Shown here piece after piece: positions 18,870-27,207 of a stretch of 64,000 nucleotides of DNA. The notes beneath the pieces were generated by a model. It saw nothing but the letters and a program-made list of their open reading frames with translations. It was not told the DNA's origin and made no database searches. Source of the DNA: Paraburkholderia largidicola (GTDB lineage Bacteria > Pseudomonadota > Gammaproteobacteria > Burkholderiales > Burkholderiaceae); the NCBI RefSeq assembly GCF_013426895.1, contig NZ_AP023174.1:2976001-3040000 (forward strand). The letters run 5' to 3'. How positions within the stretch are numbered: the stretch's first letter is position 1; each line of letters opens with the position of its first letter. Both the position numbers and the translations under genes were made by a program.

Positions 18870-20255
18870 TCAATACGCGTTGGTATGAATAAAGCCTTTG
18901 ACGATCGTGGCGCCGATAATCCGCATATCGAGCCAAAACGTCCAATGCCCCAGGTAATACAGGTCATGCGCGACCCGCCGCTCCATCTTTTCGATGCGAT
19001 CGGTTTCGCCGCGAAAGCCGTTGATTTGCGCCCAGCCTGTGATACCCGGCTTGATCCGGTAACGATGGATATAGCCGGCCACGACCTTCTGATACAGATC
19101 GTCGTGTTCGAGTGCGTGCGGGCGAGGCCCGACCACGGACATGTCGCCGCGCAGCACGTTGAAGAACTGCGGCAGCTCGTCGAGACTCGTGCGGCGCAGG
19201 AACGCGCCGACCCTGGTGATACGCGGATCGCCCTTGGTGGCCTGGCTGACCTTGCCGGCTTCCTCGGTGTGCACGCGCATCGAGCGGAACTTGTAGATCT
19301 TGAAGACGCGGCCGTCGGCGCCCTTGCGCTTCTGCCGGAAAAACACGGGACCGGGCGACGTCACCTTCACGGCAATCGCAATCGCGATCAGCAGCGGCGC
19401 GAGTCCGATGATGGCGGCCGCGGCAAACACGCGGTCGAACAGGTCCTTCTTGAACAGCGCGCGCGACGACAGCGGCGAGGCCACGAGGTTGATCGCGGGC
19501 ACGCCGAGCAGCTCGATCACGCTACTGGTGTCGAACAGCGCGAGGCTGCGCACGTCCGGCATGAAGCGGATGTTCACGAGATCGTTGCGAAACTCGGTGA
19601 CGAGACGAAAGATCGTGCGCTCGTCGGTGAGCGACAGTGCGAGCCAGAGTTCATGCACGTCGTTGGCGCGTACGTAGTCGGCGAACGCCGCCTGCGAATC
19701 GAAGCAGGTCACGCGCGGGTTGGTCAGCGGCGATTCTTCGGGGTGCGTGTTGAGTACCGCCGTCGCGCGAAAGCCCGTGGCCGGCTGCGATTCGACGCGG
19801 CGCAGAATCTGGTCGCAATGGCCGCCGCTGCCGACGATCGCCACCTGATGCAGGTTCCAGCCGAGGCGCCGGGCGCGGGCCAACACGGCATGCGCGATCA
19901 GCCGCCATGCGATCAGCAGGCCGCCCGCCATCGCCGTCCAGTAGGCGAACCAGAGGCGCGACACGATGTCGATCCGATGCAGCGAATACATCAGCGCGAG
20001 CGCGCAGCCCTGCACGACCAGCCAGGCGAGCGCGACCTGGCCGGCGAGCGCGAGCTTCGAGCGGCCGCGCCACGATACATAGACGCCGAACGCCGGGAAC
20101 ATCGCCAGCGCGAAGGCCGCAGAAAAGAGTACGAACGCGTCGTAGAAGCCGCGCTGTGAAAATTCGTCGAAGCGGATCTGCGATGCGACGATGGCGCCTA
20201 AGAGTATCAGCGCCACGTCCGCCACCCGCGCGAAAAAGTCCTGTAAGTCCCGCAT
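18870..20255 (-). CDS. wcaJ: Undecaprenyl-phosphate sugar-1-phosphate transferase (WcaJ/BceB type)
   Basis: Initiating enzyme that transfers a sugar-1-phosphate, usually glucose-1-P, from UDP-glucose to undecaprenyl phosphate. The 461-residue polyisoprenyl-phosphate hexose-1-phosphate transferase has four N-terminal helices, a soluble middle domain (ATAVLNTHPEESPLTN region) and a fifth helix near 265 (AAAIIGLAPLLIAIAIAVKV). The catalytic domain has KVTSPGPVFFRQKRKGADG, IYKFRSMRVH, RRTSLDELPQFFNVLRGDMS and VGPRPHALEHD, all hallmarks. A good AGGGTGA precedes ATG 20255. It lies between manC and wza. GalU elsewhere in the window would supply UDP-glucose. Confidence 0.94.
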   Translation of the reverse strand: MRDLQDFFARVADVALILLGAIVASQIRFDEFSQRGFYDAFVLFSAAFALAMFPAFGVYVSWRGRSKLALAGQVALAWLVVQGCALALMYSLHRIDIVSRLWFAYWTAMAGGLLIAWRLIAHAVLARARRLGWNLHQVAIVGSGGHCDQILRRVESQPATGFRATAVLNTHPEESPLTNPRVTCFDSQAAFADYVRANDVHELWLALSLTDERTIFRLVTEFRNDLVNIRFMPDVRSLALFDTSSVIELLGVPAINLVASPLSSRALFKKDLFDRVFAAAAIIGLAPLLIAIAIAVKVTSPGPVFFRQKRKGADGRVFKIYKFRSMRVHTEEAGKVSQATKGDPRITRVGAFLRRTSLDELPQFFNVLRGDMSVVGPRPHALEHDDLYQKVVAGYIHRYRIKPGITGWAQINGFRGETDRIEKMERRVAHDLYYLGHWTFWLDMRIIGATIVKGFIHTNAY

Positions 20256-20336
20256 AATCGTTCACCCTGCCATTCGTCGTTCGTTAACTGCTCTCCGGGT
20301 GTTGCGTAGGGTGTTGCATGTCACGCCGCCGCGCGC

Positions 20337-21959
20337 CTAACTCGCGGAGTGAGTCGGGCCGTGCCCCGTGCCCTGACTCTGGTTCTGGCTCTGGACCTGA
20401 AGCGGGCCCGCGCCCTGCAACTGCTTCGGGTCATGCGCCTGTTCGCAGCGCCCGTACGTATCGTCGAAGCGCACGATGTCGTCTTCGCCGAGATACGAGC
20501 CCGACTGCACCTCGATGATTTCAAGCGGCACCTTGCCCGGGTTCTCGAGCCGGTGGCGCACGCCGAGCGGAATGTAGGTCGATTCGTTTTCCGTCAGCAG
20601 GAACTGCTCGTCGCCGCGCGTGACCAGCGCCGTGCCGCGCACGACGATCCAGTGCTCGGCGCGATGGTGATGCAGTTGCAGCGACAGCTTCGCGCCCGGC
20701 GTCACGACGATGCGCTTCACCTGGAAGCGGTCGCCGTGATCGATCGAGTCGTAGAAGCCCCACGGGCGGCGCACCTTGCGATGCGCGTCGGCCTCAGGGG
20801 CTTTCTGCGCCTTGATGCGCGCGACCAGCCCCTTCACGTCCTGCACGCGCGAGCGGTCGGCGACGAGCACGGCGTCGGCCGTTTCGACGACCACGACGTT
20901 CGTCGTGCCGACACACGCGACGAGCCGTCCCTCCGAATGTGCATAGCTTGACACCGCGCCTTCGAACATCACGCGGCCACGTCCGACGTTGCCCGCTTCG
21001 TCCTTCGGCTGCGCGGCCCACACGGCGTCCCACGAGCCGAGATCGGACCAGCCCGCGTTGAGCGGCACGACGACGCCCGTCGGCGTCCAGCCGGACGTGG
21101 CGTTGAGCCGCTCCATCACCGCGTAGTCGATCGAATCGGACGGCGAGCGCGTGAATGCGTCCGCCGCGGGGCGGAACGTGGTGCCGTCTGTCTGCCCCTG
21201 GACGAACGACGCGAGACACGCCGCGTGCATATCGGGTTGTAGCGATTGCAGCGCCGCTAGCCACACGCTCGCGCGCACGATGAAGATGCCGCTGTTCCAC
21301 CAGTACGTGCCCTGCGCGAGGTATTGCTTCGCGAGTTCGGCAGCGGGCTTTTCGACGAAACCATCGATCTCGCGCGCATCGTCGTCGAGCTTCTTGCCGA
21401 CGCGGATATAGCCGAAACCTGTTTCCGGCGCGTTCGGCGGCACGCCGAGCGTCGCGATCGAGCCGCGCTGCGCATGGCGCGCGGCAACTTCGAGCGCACG
21501 CTGTAGCGCGGGCACGTCGCCAATCGCGTGGTCGGACGGCATCACGACCAGAATCGCGTCGTCGCCGTTCGCGCAGGCGAGCGCTGCCGCCAGCGTGAGC
21601 GCGGGTGCCGTGTCGCGTCGCGCCGGTTCGACCACGAGACGCGGCGTGCAGGCATTGCACGTCAGCTGCTCGGCGATCACGAAGCGATGCTCTTCACCAC
21701 ACACGACGATGGGCGAATTCGACACGGTCCAGCCAGCGGGGAAACCTTCCATCCGATGCGCGGTGTCCTGCAACAGCGACTCCGAACCGACGACGCCGAT
21801 CAGCTGCTTCGGAAAGTTTTCACGCGACATCGGCCACAGCCGCGTGCCCGATCCGCCCGCCAGAATCACCGGGACGATCTGCGTGCACGCCGCCAGCGCG
21901 CTGGCAGGTTCCGCCGCATTCGCCGCCCCATTCGTCGGATTGTTATGGTCCGTCAACAT
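20337..21959 (-). CDS. manC: Mannose-1-phosphate guanylyltransferase / mannose-6-phosphate isomerase (BceA type)
   Basis: Makes GDP-mannose from mannose-1-P and GTP, with a type-II phosphomannose isomerase domain that converts fructose-6-P to mannose-6-P. I start the 540-residue protein at 21959 behind AGGAG; the first 18 codons of the longer frame are excluded. The nucleotidyltransferase domain has IVPVILAGGSGTRLWPMSRENFPKQ near 28-50 and FVEKPAAELAKQYL near 205. The C-terminal cupin isomerase domain has RPWGFYDSIDHGDRFQVKRI and KLSLQLHHHRAEHWIVVRGTA. It is the first structural gene after the regulator at 22035, and feeds gmd-fcl and direct mannose transfer. Confidence 0.95.
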   Translation of the reverse strand: MLTDHNNPTNGAANAAEPASALAACTQIVPVILAGGSGTRLWPMSRENFPKQLIGVVGSESLLQDTAHRMEGFPAGWTVSNSPIVVCGEEHRFVIAEQLTCNACTPRLVVEPARRDTAPALTLAAALACANGDDAILVVMPSDHAIGDVPALQRALEVAARHAQRGSIATLGVPPNAPETGFGYIRVGKKLDDDAREIDGFVEKPAAELAKQYLAQGTYWWNSGIFIVRASVWLAALQSLQPDMHAACLASFVQGQTDGTTFRPAADAFTRSPSDSIDYAVMERLNATSGWTPTGVVVPLNAGWSDLGSWDAVWAAQPKDEAGNVGRGRVMFEGAVSSYAHSEGRLVACVGTTNVVVVETADAVLVADRSRVQDVKGLVARIKAQKAPEADAHRKVRRPWGFYDSIDHGDRFQVKRIVVTPGAKLSLQLHHHRAEHWIVVRGTALVTRGDEQFLLTENESTYIPLGVRHRLENPGKVPLEIIEVQSGSYLGEDDIVRFDDTYGRCEQAHDPKQLQGAGPLQVQSQNQSQGTGHGPTHSAS

Positions 21960-22034
21960 ATATGCACTCCTTAATGTCCGCCACTGAACGCCTGGCATGG
22001 AGACCTGAAACACACTGCGGATCGTGGCCGGGGA

Positions 22035-23036
22035 CTAGATGCCGGCTTCGCGCCGGGTCTTCATCCGGTATTCCGTCGGCGAGACTTTCATCCGCTTGCG
22101 GAAGATCTTGGCCAGACGATCGCCGTTGCCCATTCCCGTGCGCCGCGCAATCTTGTCGACGGGCAGTTCGGAATCGGTCAACAGGCTGCACGTAATCGCG
22201 AGCCGTGCGTGCAACAGGTAGTCGGACGGAGTGACGCCCACTTCCATCTTGAAGCGACGCAGAAAATTGCGTTCGCTCATTGCGGCCACCTGGGCCGCAT
22301 CCGCGATCGAGATCGACCGCTGGCAGTTCTCCTGTAACCAGCGCGCCGCGGCGCGCACCTTGTCTGCGGGACTCTTGCCCGTGCTGTCGCCCAACAGCGA
22401 CATCAGGCTGTCGCCGGCGTCGGGCATCAGGCGTTCGGCGACGTTGCGCGCGACATCGATGCCGAGGTCGCGCTTGATCAGCATCAACGCGCTTTTCATC
22501 GATTCGAGACGATCGTTCGCTTCGCTACCGTTACGTTCATCGCGTTCTTCGCGCACGTTATAGCTGCCGAAGTCGCGTTGCTGAATACCGTTGATACAGG
22601 CCGCTTCGAGCAGCGAGCGTCCTTCGCCGATCGGACGCACGGTGCTGGTGTTCGCATGCACACGCCGCAGCCAGGCAATGAGCCGTTCGTCGCGGGCCGC
22701 GGCACGCGCACCCTTGCCGCCAGCGACGAAAAGCGCATCGAAGCCCATGTAATGACGCGCATCGAGTCCATCCGTCCAGACCCGAATGGACGACGAGCAC
22801 GTGATGTTGCCGCCCGCAGCCGAGAGAAAACTCACGTCATACGTCCAGCTGTGACTGGCGGATGAAGACAGTTCGTTAGCAGCGTGAAAAACTTCAGCGA
22901 CGATGCCTGCGCCAAGAAGGGAACAGCCGTCGAAAAGCAGAATTGCAATGTGGCGTGTAGCGGCTGCGTAGTGCGCGCTGCGCTCAGGCGCTCGTACCCA
23001 GCCAACCATCGGAGATTCTAGACTTGCATACGCCAT
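22035..23036 (-). CDS. AraC/GlxA-type transcriptional regulator heading the EPS operon
   Basis: A 333-residue regulator with an N-terminal DJ-1/PfpI-like domain (RHIAILLFDGCSLLGAGIVAEVF near 30, FDALFVAGGKGARAAARDERL near 100) and a C-terminal AraC DNA-binding domain. The latter holds [22 protein letters not shown] near 245 and [24 protein letters not shown] at the end. The stretch that should hold the nucleophilic Cys of DJ-1-like proteins reads RPIGEGRSLLEAACI, without the usual Ser-Val-Cys-Thr-Gly, so the domain looks purely regulatory. AAGGGGGAAGAG precedes the ATG. It is transcribed with manC (75-bp gap), and a 31-bp dyad lies upstream. It is clearly a paralogue of the protein at 28329. 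Control of EPS transcription is inferred from position. Confidence 0.85.
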   Translation of the reverse strand: MAYASLESPMVGWVRAPERSAHYAAATRHIAILLFDGCSLLGAGIVAEVFHAANELSSSASHSWTYDVSFLSAAGGNITCSSSIRVWTDGLDARHYMGFDALFVAGGKGARAAARDERLIAWLRRVHANTSTVRPIGEGRSLLEAACINGIQQRDFGSYNVREERDERNGSEANDRLESMKSALMLIKRDLGIDVARNVAERLMPDAGDSLMSLLGDSTGKSPADKVRAAARWLQENCQRSISIADAAQVAAMSERNFLRRFKMEVGVTPSDYLLHARLAITCSLLTDSELPVDKIARRTGMGNGDRLAKIFRKRMKVSPTEYRMKTRREAGI

Positions 23037-23080
23037 GACTCTTCCCCCTTGACCATTCCGGTGTGGAAAGAACTAGTTAA

Positions 23081-23111
23081 ATGCGTGCGATGTGCAGTGC
23101 ATCATACGCAT
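23081..23111. promoter_or_regulatory. Candidate operator, 31-bp imperfect dyad upstream of the EPS regulator
   Basis: Arms ATGCGTnnGATG and CATCnnACGCAT flank a 7-bp core TGCAGTG; 10 of 12 arm positions pair. The dyad ends 45 bp before the regulator start codon, so it could be an autoregulatory or promoter-proximal site. Confidence 0.5.
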
Positions 23112-23583
23112 TAAAAAAACAATCCCGGCGGCTACTGACTGAAACTGACGATGTATTGGCGTATTCGGTCCGGTGAACGATAACCGGCTTTCAGCCCGCA
23201 TTTAACAATCACATAAACCGATTATTACGGGCCCGTATTCCACTGCTAATTCGCCATTTCATAAGACGAACCGCAATCACGCCTCAAAAGCCGCACCGGG
23301 CTTGACACAAAGCCTTACAAATTGTTGCAAATACATTTTCTTCATACCAATAAAACAGCAATTTTTTCGGCTTTACATTTAAGGGACGCAATACTTACCA
23401 GACGCGTACCTGGTTATCCCAATTTCCGATCCAATTGCCAGTTTGCTAATATGAAATGACGGCTTTATTGATATGATGAAATTCGCGCGCACAACTGCAC
23501 GAATTAGGAATTATAAGAAGGGAAATGACAGTTCAAATAATTTCTTCTATTCCTTTTTGAGTGGCGCCATAAATAAATCAATT

Positions 23584-23605
23584 AATGTTTCAAACACGAA
23601 ACATT
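23584..23605. promoter_or_regulatory. Candidate operator, 8-bp dyad with 6-bp spacer
   Basis: AATGTTTC and GAAACATT form a perfect inverted repeat around AAACAC. It lies mid-way in the control region, 306 bp before the hydrolase start. Confidence 0.4.
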
Positions 23606-23720
23606 GGGCCCCAGGGCGAGGCGCAATGGCGCTAACCAGGTGCAGTCAAACTGCCGTTTTAGCGAACCATTCAGGTTCATTCGGACACGCAAACACCCTC
23701 TCCCTACGTTGCAGGCCTTA

Positions 23721-23740
23721 TGCAGCGCCACTTCGCTGCA
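23721..23740. promoter_or_regulatory. Dyad with 6-bp spacer in control region
   Basis: TGCAGCG and CGCTGCA pair perfectly around CCACTT. It shares the 6-bp spacer of the dyad at 23584 but not its sequence. It could be a protein site or an RNA stem. Confidence 0.35.
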
Positions 23741-23910
23741 TTAGTCGAATCTCGCCACGAACAAGCGTCGCGACGACGCAACATTCGTATCGATCCGCCA
23801 GCGAAGTTGCGCTCATGCACTAGGAAACGTCCAATTCCTGCTAACTCACCGGTGTAATCTTGGTCGCGCGATAAGCGCTTAACCGGTCATCGATACCGTT
23901 TGGGGGAAGA

Positions 23911-26187
23911 ATGACTGATGGCGATAACAGGGTCGGTAAGAGATGCGTATCCGGTTTGCGGCCGCGTTTTGCACGCAATGTTTCGCTCAGCTTGCGAATA
24001 ACAATGCTGGCCATAACCATTGCGATAGCGAGCGCCTGCGACAGTGCATCGGCCGATAACGAACAGGCGAAGAATTCTGCTAACTGGACCCATTGTGCAG
24101 ACGAGCGGGGCACGTGCAGCTTCAACGGCACGCGCGACGTGCGCTACGGCAGCGAGACGCACAACACGGTCAAGTCGCTGACGAACGGCACGCCATGCGA
24201 CAACGGGATATTCGGCGACCCCGCGCCTGGCGAACTCAAGCAGTGCTGGATCGCGGGCACGACCGACGCGGCCGGCCCTTCCGCGTCCGCCAAAACCGCC
24301 ACTGCATCGACGGACGATGCCTCTGAGCAAAGCGAGTGGCCGATGAAAGCGCCTCCGCGTGCGAACGATTCGCAAGGACTCCGTTGTAACAAATCGTCGG
24401 AGGTGGCGGCCGCGAACGCACAGGGCGATCTCCTCGACGCGGACACGCCAGGCAGCGACGGCACACGCCTCTTTCCGCTCGACCGTTCGTTCCAGATTGT
24501 CATCACGACACGCGCGCCGCGCGACGACAAGCTCGCATGGAAGGTCCGCGATGCATGGGGCACCGTGCAAGCAAGCGGGACATATGGCGTGGCGCAAGGC
24601 GCGCGTCAGGTAACGTTGAATTGCGAGTCCTCGCTGGCGGGTTACTTCGCGCTGTCCGCATCATTGGACAAGGCGCATGGGCAATTGACGGCGCGCGGCA
24701 CGCGCCCTCAGGGCATTACGACCTTCGGCGTACTGCCCGACGTATCGGCGAGCGTGCCGCCCGTGCGTTACGCGCACGCGGACCTGCATCGCTTCGGTGG
24801 CCAGGGCGGCGCGTTCGTCGGACCCGGCCAGCGCTGCTGCGACGGCGACGGCTATCGTCCGCTCTATACGCGGCTCGGCCTCACCTGGGTCAACGACAAT
24901 CGCAACTGGTACAAGGAAGAACCGGATCGCGCGGACACCTTCAATCCCGCCACGCGGCAACTCGAACCGTGGTTCCGCAAAGGCGACCTGCTGCGGCTGA
25001 TCCAGCTAGATGGCTTTCCCGGCTGGGCGAGTCCCACGGGCAAGCAGACGCATAGCTACCTGCCGAAGTCGACGACAGCGCTGCGCGAATACATGCAGCG
25101 CGTCGGCACTGAATCGAGCCGCGTGCGCAACACGGTCTTTCCGACGCAGACGAGCAACTACTACCAGGTGACGTGGGAACCGGATCTGGCAGGCGGCCTG
25201 CCCTGGCGCGACACCGATGCAAATTTCGTCGAGCTATATAAGTCCGTGCATGAAGGCATTCATGCAACCGATCCGAACGCCGTCGTGATGGGCCCGACGT
25301 TTGGATCGGTGGTCGGCAATATCGAATGGCTCAAGCGTCTCGCGCCGCTCGGTCTGCCGAAGTATCTGGACGGGATCGCCATTCACGGCTACTACGATCC
25401 GGGCGGCAACAGCCCGTCGCATCCGCCCGAACGTCTGATGAACGCGAGCAATCCGCAGCAGGCGCAATACGCGCTGCCAAACGCGATGCGCGCCTTGCGA
25501 CGCGTGATGACGGATCAGTACCGGCCAGGCGCGAAGCTGTTCGCGACCGAGACGGGCATCAGCTACGACGTCGGCGAAGAGTACGGCCCGCACTATCCGC
25601 CCAACGACGTGCTGTACGCGCAAGGCGCCGTCGTCGCGCGCACGCATCTGATCCTGCTCGGCGAAGGCGCGGACATGACCTACATCTTCTATTCGAACGA
25701 TTCACCCGCTGCGACGCCCGGCTACGGCGTGTTCTTCGATCTCGATCATCCGAAGGGCGCGTTCGGCCCGAGCACGGTCAGCCCGAAGCCCGCCGCGTCT
25801 GCGATCGTCGCGATGACCCGGCTTATCGACGGCACGGCCACACTCGGACCCGTGAAGCGCACGCCTGCGGGCGTCTATGCGTACGCGTTTCAGCGCCTGA
25901 ACAACGGCAAGGTCGTCACGGCCGCCTGGACACATGACAACGCCAGGTGGAACAAGTCGACTCACTTCGACCCGACAGCGGGCGTCGCCTGGCGTTTGCA
26001 GGTGGATGCGCCGGGCACCGCGGGCAAGGTCACGGTGTTCGACATGATGGGCAATCCGTCGAGCGTGCCCTACGAGGATGGTTACGTGTCGCTCACGCTG
26101 ACTGAGACGCCCGTGTATGTAGTGTCGTCGAATGTGGCGGTGATGAAGGCCAACGTCACCACGCCGGCGGGCTATGTCGCGCCGTGA
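23911..26187 (+). CDS. Secreted clan-A glycoside-hydrolase-like protein of the EPS locus
   Basis: A 758-residue exported protein. The N-terminus has an Arg-rich region then MLAITIAIASA, with cleavage or a weak lipobox around ASAC. Residues 55-110 (WTHCADERGTCSFNGTRDVR and NGIFGDPAPGELKQCW) form a small Cys-containing module. After a spacer and a beta-rich part (residues 140-270), a TIM-barrel-like domain begins at VRYAHADLHRFG. Candidate catalytic acids are Glu423 in VTWEPDLAG and Glu547 in LFATETGISYDVG, spaced as in clan GH-A enzymes. A beta-sandwich-like tail follows. Its setting in an EPS locus recalls PslG, a GH39 enzyme in the psl cluster. It may trim the polymer in the periplasm or outside; substrate unknown. 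Confidence 0.72.
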   Translation: MTDGDNRVGKRCVSGLRPRFARNVSLSLRITMLAITIAIASACDSASADNEQAKNSANWTHCADERGTCSFNGTRDVRYGSETHNTVKSLTNGTPCDNGIFGDPAPGELKQCWIAGTTDAAGPSASAKTATASTDDASEQSEWPMKAPPRANDSQGLRCNKSSEVAAANAQGDLLDADTPGSDGTRLFPLDRSFQIVITTRAPRDDKLAWKVRDAWGTVQASGTYGVAQGARQVTLNCESSLAGYFALSASLDKAHGQLTARGTRPQGITTFGVLPDVSASVPPVRYAHADLHRFGGQGGAFVGPGQRCCDGDGYRPLYTRLGLTWVNDNRNWYKEEPDRADTFNPATRQLEPWFRKGDLLRLIQLDGFPGWASPTGKQTHSYLPKSTTALREYMQRVGTESSRVRNTVFPTQTSNYYQVTWEPDLAGGLPWRDTDANFVELYKSVHEGIHATDPNAVVMGPTFGSVVGNIEWLKRLAPLGLPKYLDGIAIHGYYDPGGNSPSHPPERLMNASNPQQAQYALPNAMRALRRVMTDQYRPGAKLFATETGISYDVGEEYGPHYPPNDVLYAQGAVVARTHLILLGEGADMTYIFYSNDSPAATPGYGVFFDLDHPKGAFGPSTVSPKPAASAIVAMTRLIDGTATLGPVKRTPAGVYAYAFQRLNNGKVVTAAWTHDNARWNKSTHFDPTAGVAWRLQVDAPGTAGKVTVFDMMGNPSSVPYEDGYVSLTLTETPVYVVSSNVAVMKANVTTPAGYVAP

Positions 26188-26214
26188 CCGCCGTGTGGAA
26201 GAGCGCGTCAATCG

Positions 26215-26244
26215 GCGCGCAGCCCGTGTCTGCGCGCGGCTTTT
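26215..26244 (+). terminator. Terminator after secreted hydrolase gene
   Basis: GCGCGCAG (26215-26222) pairs with CTGCGCGC (26230-26237) over a 7-nt loop, followed by GGCTTTTC. It lies 27 bp after the stop. Confidence 0.55.
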
Positions 26245-26394
26245 CACTTTGGCCATACAAGACGGCATTTAGGCGTCAGACGACAGAACCGCGCTTTATT
26301 GCTACGTCTAGACTCTGAGCAATGCTGCAAACCGCGCGTCATACGAGCGTCACGCAGCGCAAAACTATCGAGGCCATGACGACGGAGCGGTGGA

Positions 26395-26535
26395 ATGACC
26401 GGTTTGGGCTGGATCATGGTGATAGTGGTTGCAATGCTGGCGTCCTGGCTGCTGCTTAGCGTGGGCGTCGCCGTTGCCATCGCTCTTCTGTTCGGCACTG
26501 CGTCGCGGCTGTTCGCCAGCGATCACGATCAATAG
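26395..26535 (+). CDS. 46-residue membrane peptide
   Basis: A very small gene starting at ATG 26395 behind CGGAG with good spacing. It encodes MTGLGWIMVIVVAMLASWLL followed by LSVGVAVAIALLFGTASRLF and a polar ASDHDQ end. Nearly the whole peptide is one long hydrophobic segment, or two short ones, so it should sit in the membrane. It lies between the secreted hydrolase and the GDP-mannose hydrolase, same strand. Function unknown; small single-helix proteins often attach to larger membrane complexes. Support is the ribosome site, clean membrane profile and its isolation; I have no homologue. Confidence 0.5.
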   Translation: MTGLGWIMVIVVAMLASWLLLSVGVAVAIALLFGTASRLFASDHDQ

Positions 26536-26563
26536 ACAGGCAAGCCGGCCGGGCACGCCGGCG

Positions 26564-26594
26564 GCCCGTCACACGTGCGACGCGTGTGACGGGC
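26564..26594 (+). terminator. Strong hairpin after the 46-residue gene
   Basis: GCCCGTCACACG (26564-26575) pairs perfectly with CGTGTGACGGGC (26583-26594) over a 7-nt loop. The following bases are only mildly T-rich, so termination is likely but not certain. Confidence 0.5.
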
Positions 26595-26654
26595 GTTGTG
26601 CTGTACGCCGTTTGGCTGCATCCATTAAACAAGACCACATGACGAGAGAGAGAC

Positions 26655-27128
26655 ATGGCCGCCACGTGTGCCGATTATCTCGAAGCAGGCGATTTTCTTC
26701 AGGTCGTCAAAATGACACCGCTCGTGTCGATCGACCTGATCGTGTCCGACTACTCGGGGCGAGTGCTCGTCGGGCATCGGCGAAACCGGCCGGCGCTCGG
26801 CACCTGGTTCGTGCCGGGCGGACGCATCTGCAAGAACGAAAGGCTCGACGCGGCATTCACGCGCATCGTCGATGCGGAACTCGGTATCTCGGGCATGGAG
26901 CGCTCGGCCGCGCGTTTCGGCGGTCTGTTCGAACACCTTTATAAAGACAACTTCGCCGGCGCGGACAAGATCACGACGCACTACGTCGTCATCGCGTATT
27001 TCCTGACGCTCGAGAACACGGCGTCCGTCGGGCGCTTCGACCAGCACAGCCGCTACATCTGGCTCCCCCCCGAGGCGCTCCTCGCGCGCGACGACGTGCA
27101 CGAAAACACCAAGGCGTATTTCCGCTGA
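26655..27128 (+). CDS. gmm: GDP-mannose mannosyl hydrolase (Nudix)
   Basis: Hydrolyses GDP-mannose (and GDP-glucose) to GDP and free sugar, a role of Gmm/WcaH in colanic acid and O-antigen loci. The 157-residue protein has TPLVSIDLIVSDYSGRVLVGHR near residue 20, RPALGTWFVPGGRICKNERL near 45, and the modified Nudix helix AAFTRIVDAELG, lacking one usual Glu as in true Gmm enzymes. FEHLYKDNFAG and TTHYVVIAYFL are family blocks. The ATG at 26655 follows GAGAGAG. It may regulate the GDP-mannose pool for the EPS. It is convergent with galU and shares a terminator region. Confidence 0.92.
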   Translation: MAATCADYLEAGDFLQVVKMTPLVSIDLIVSDYSGRVLVGHRRNRPALGTWFVPGGRICKNERLDAAFTRIVDAELGISGMERSAARFGGLFEHLYKDNFAGADKITTHYVVIAYFLTLENTASVGRFDQHSRYIWLPPEALLARDDVHENTKAYFR

Positions 27129-27154
27129 GTCCACAGGCGAGGTTCGTCGTCGGG

Positions 27155-27189
27155 CAAAAAAACGGCGCGGCGGATCACACCGCCGCGCC
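27155..27189 (-). terminator. Terminator of galU (leftward)
   Basis: Read leftward, GGCGCGGCGG (27189-27180) pairs perfectly with CCGCCGCGCC (27173-27164) over six bases, followed by GTTTTTTTG. It lies 18 bp after the galU stop and may also stop the convergent gmm transcript. Confidence 0.85.
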
Positions 27190-27207
27190 ATCTCCCATCC
27201 GCCGGAA

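Larger units (their letters stand above)
23037..23910. other. Long AT-rich divergent control region, no gene supported
   Basis: This 874-bp gap lies between the EPS regulator and the secreted hydrolase gene and is clearly AT-richer than both. Frames such as 23473-23823 read as low-complexity translation with no ribosome site and I do not call them. Structures seen are dyads at 23081-23111, 23584-23605 and 23721-23740 and an A7 run near 23113. It probably contains the control sites of the locus. Confidence 0.6.

Noticed and set aside
23473..23823. 116-codon frame in the EPS control region
   Set aside because: No ribosome site, no motif, Arg/Ser-heavy translation, and two dyads lie within it.
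26244..26498. Leftward 84-codon frame after the hydrolase gene
   Set aside because: It is antisense to the 46-residue membrane peptide, which has the better start and composition.
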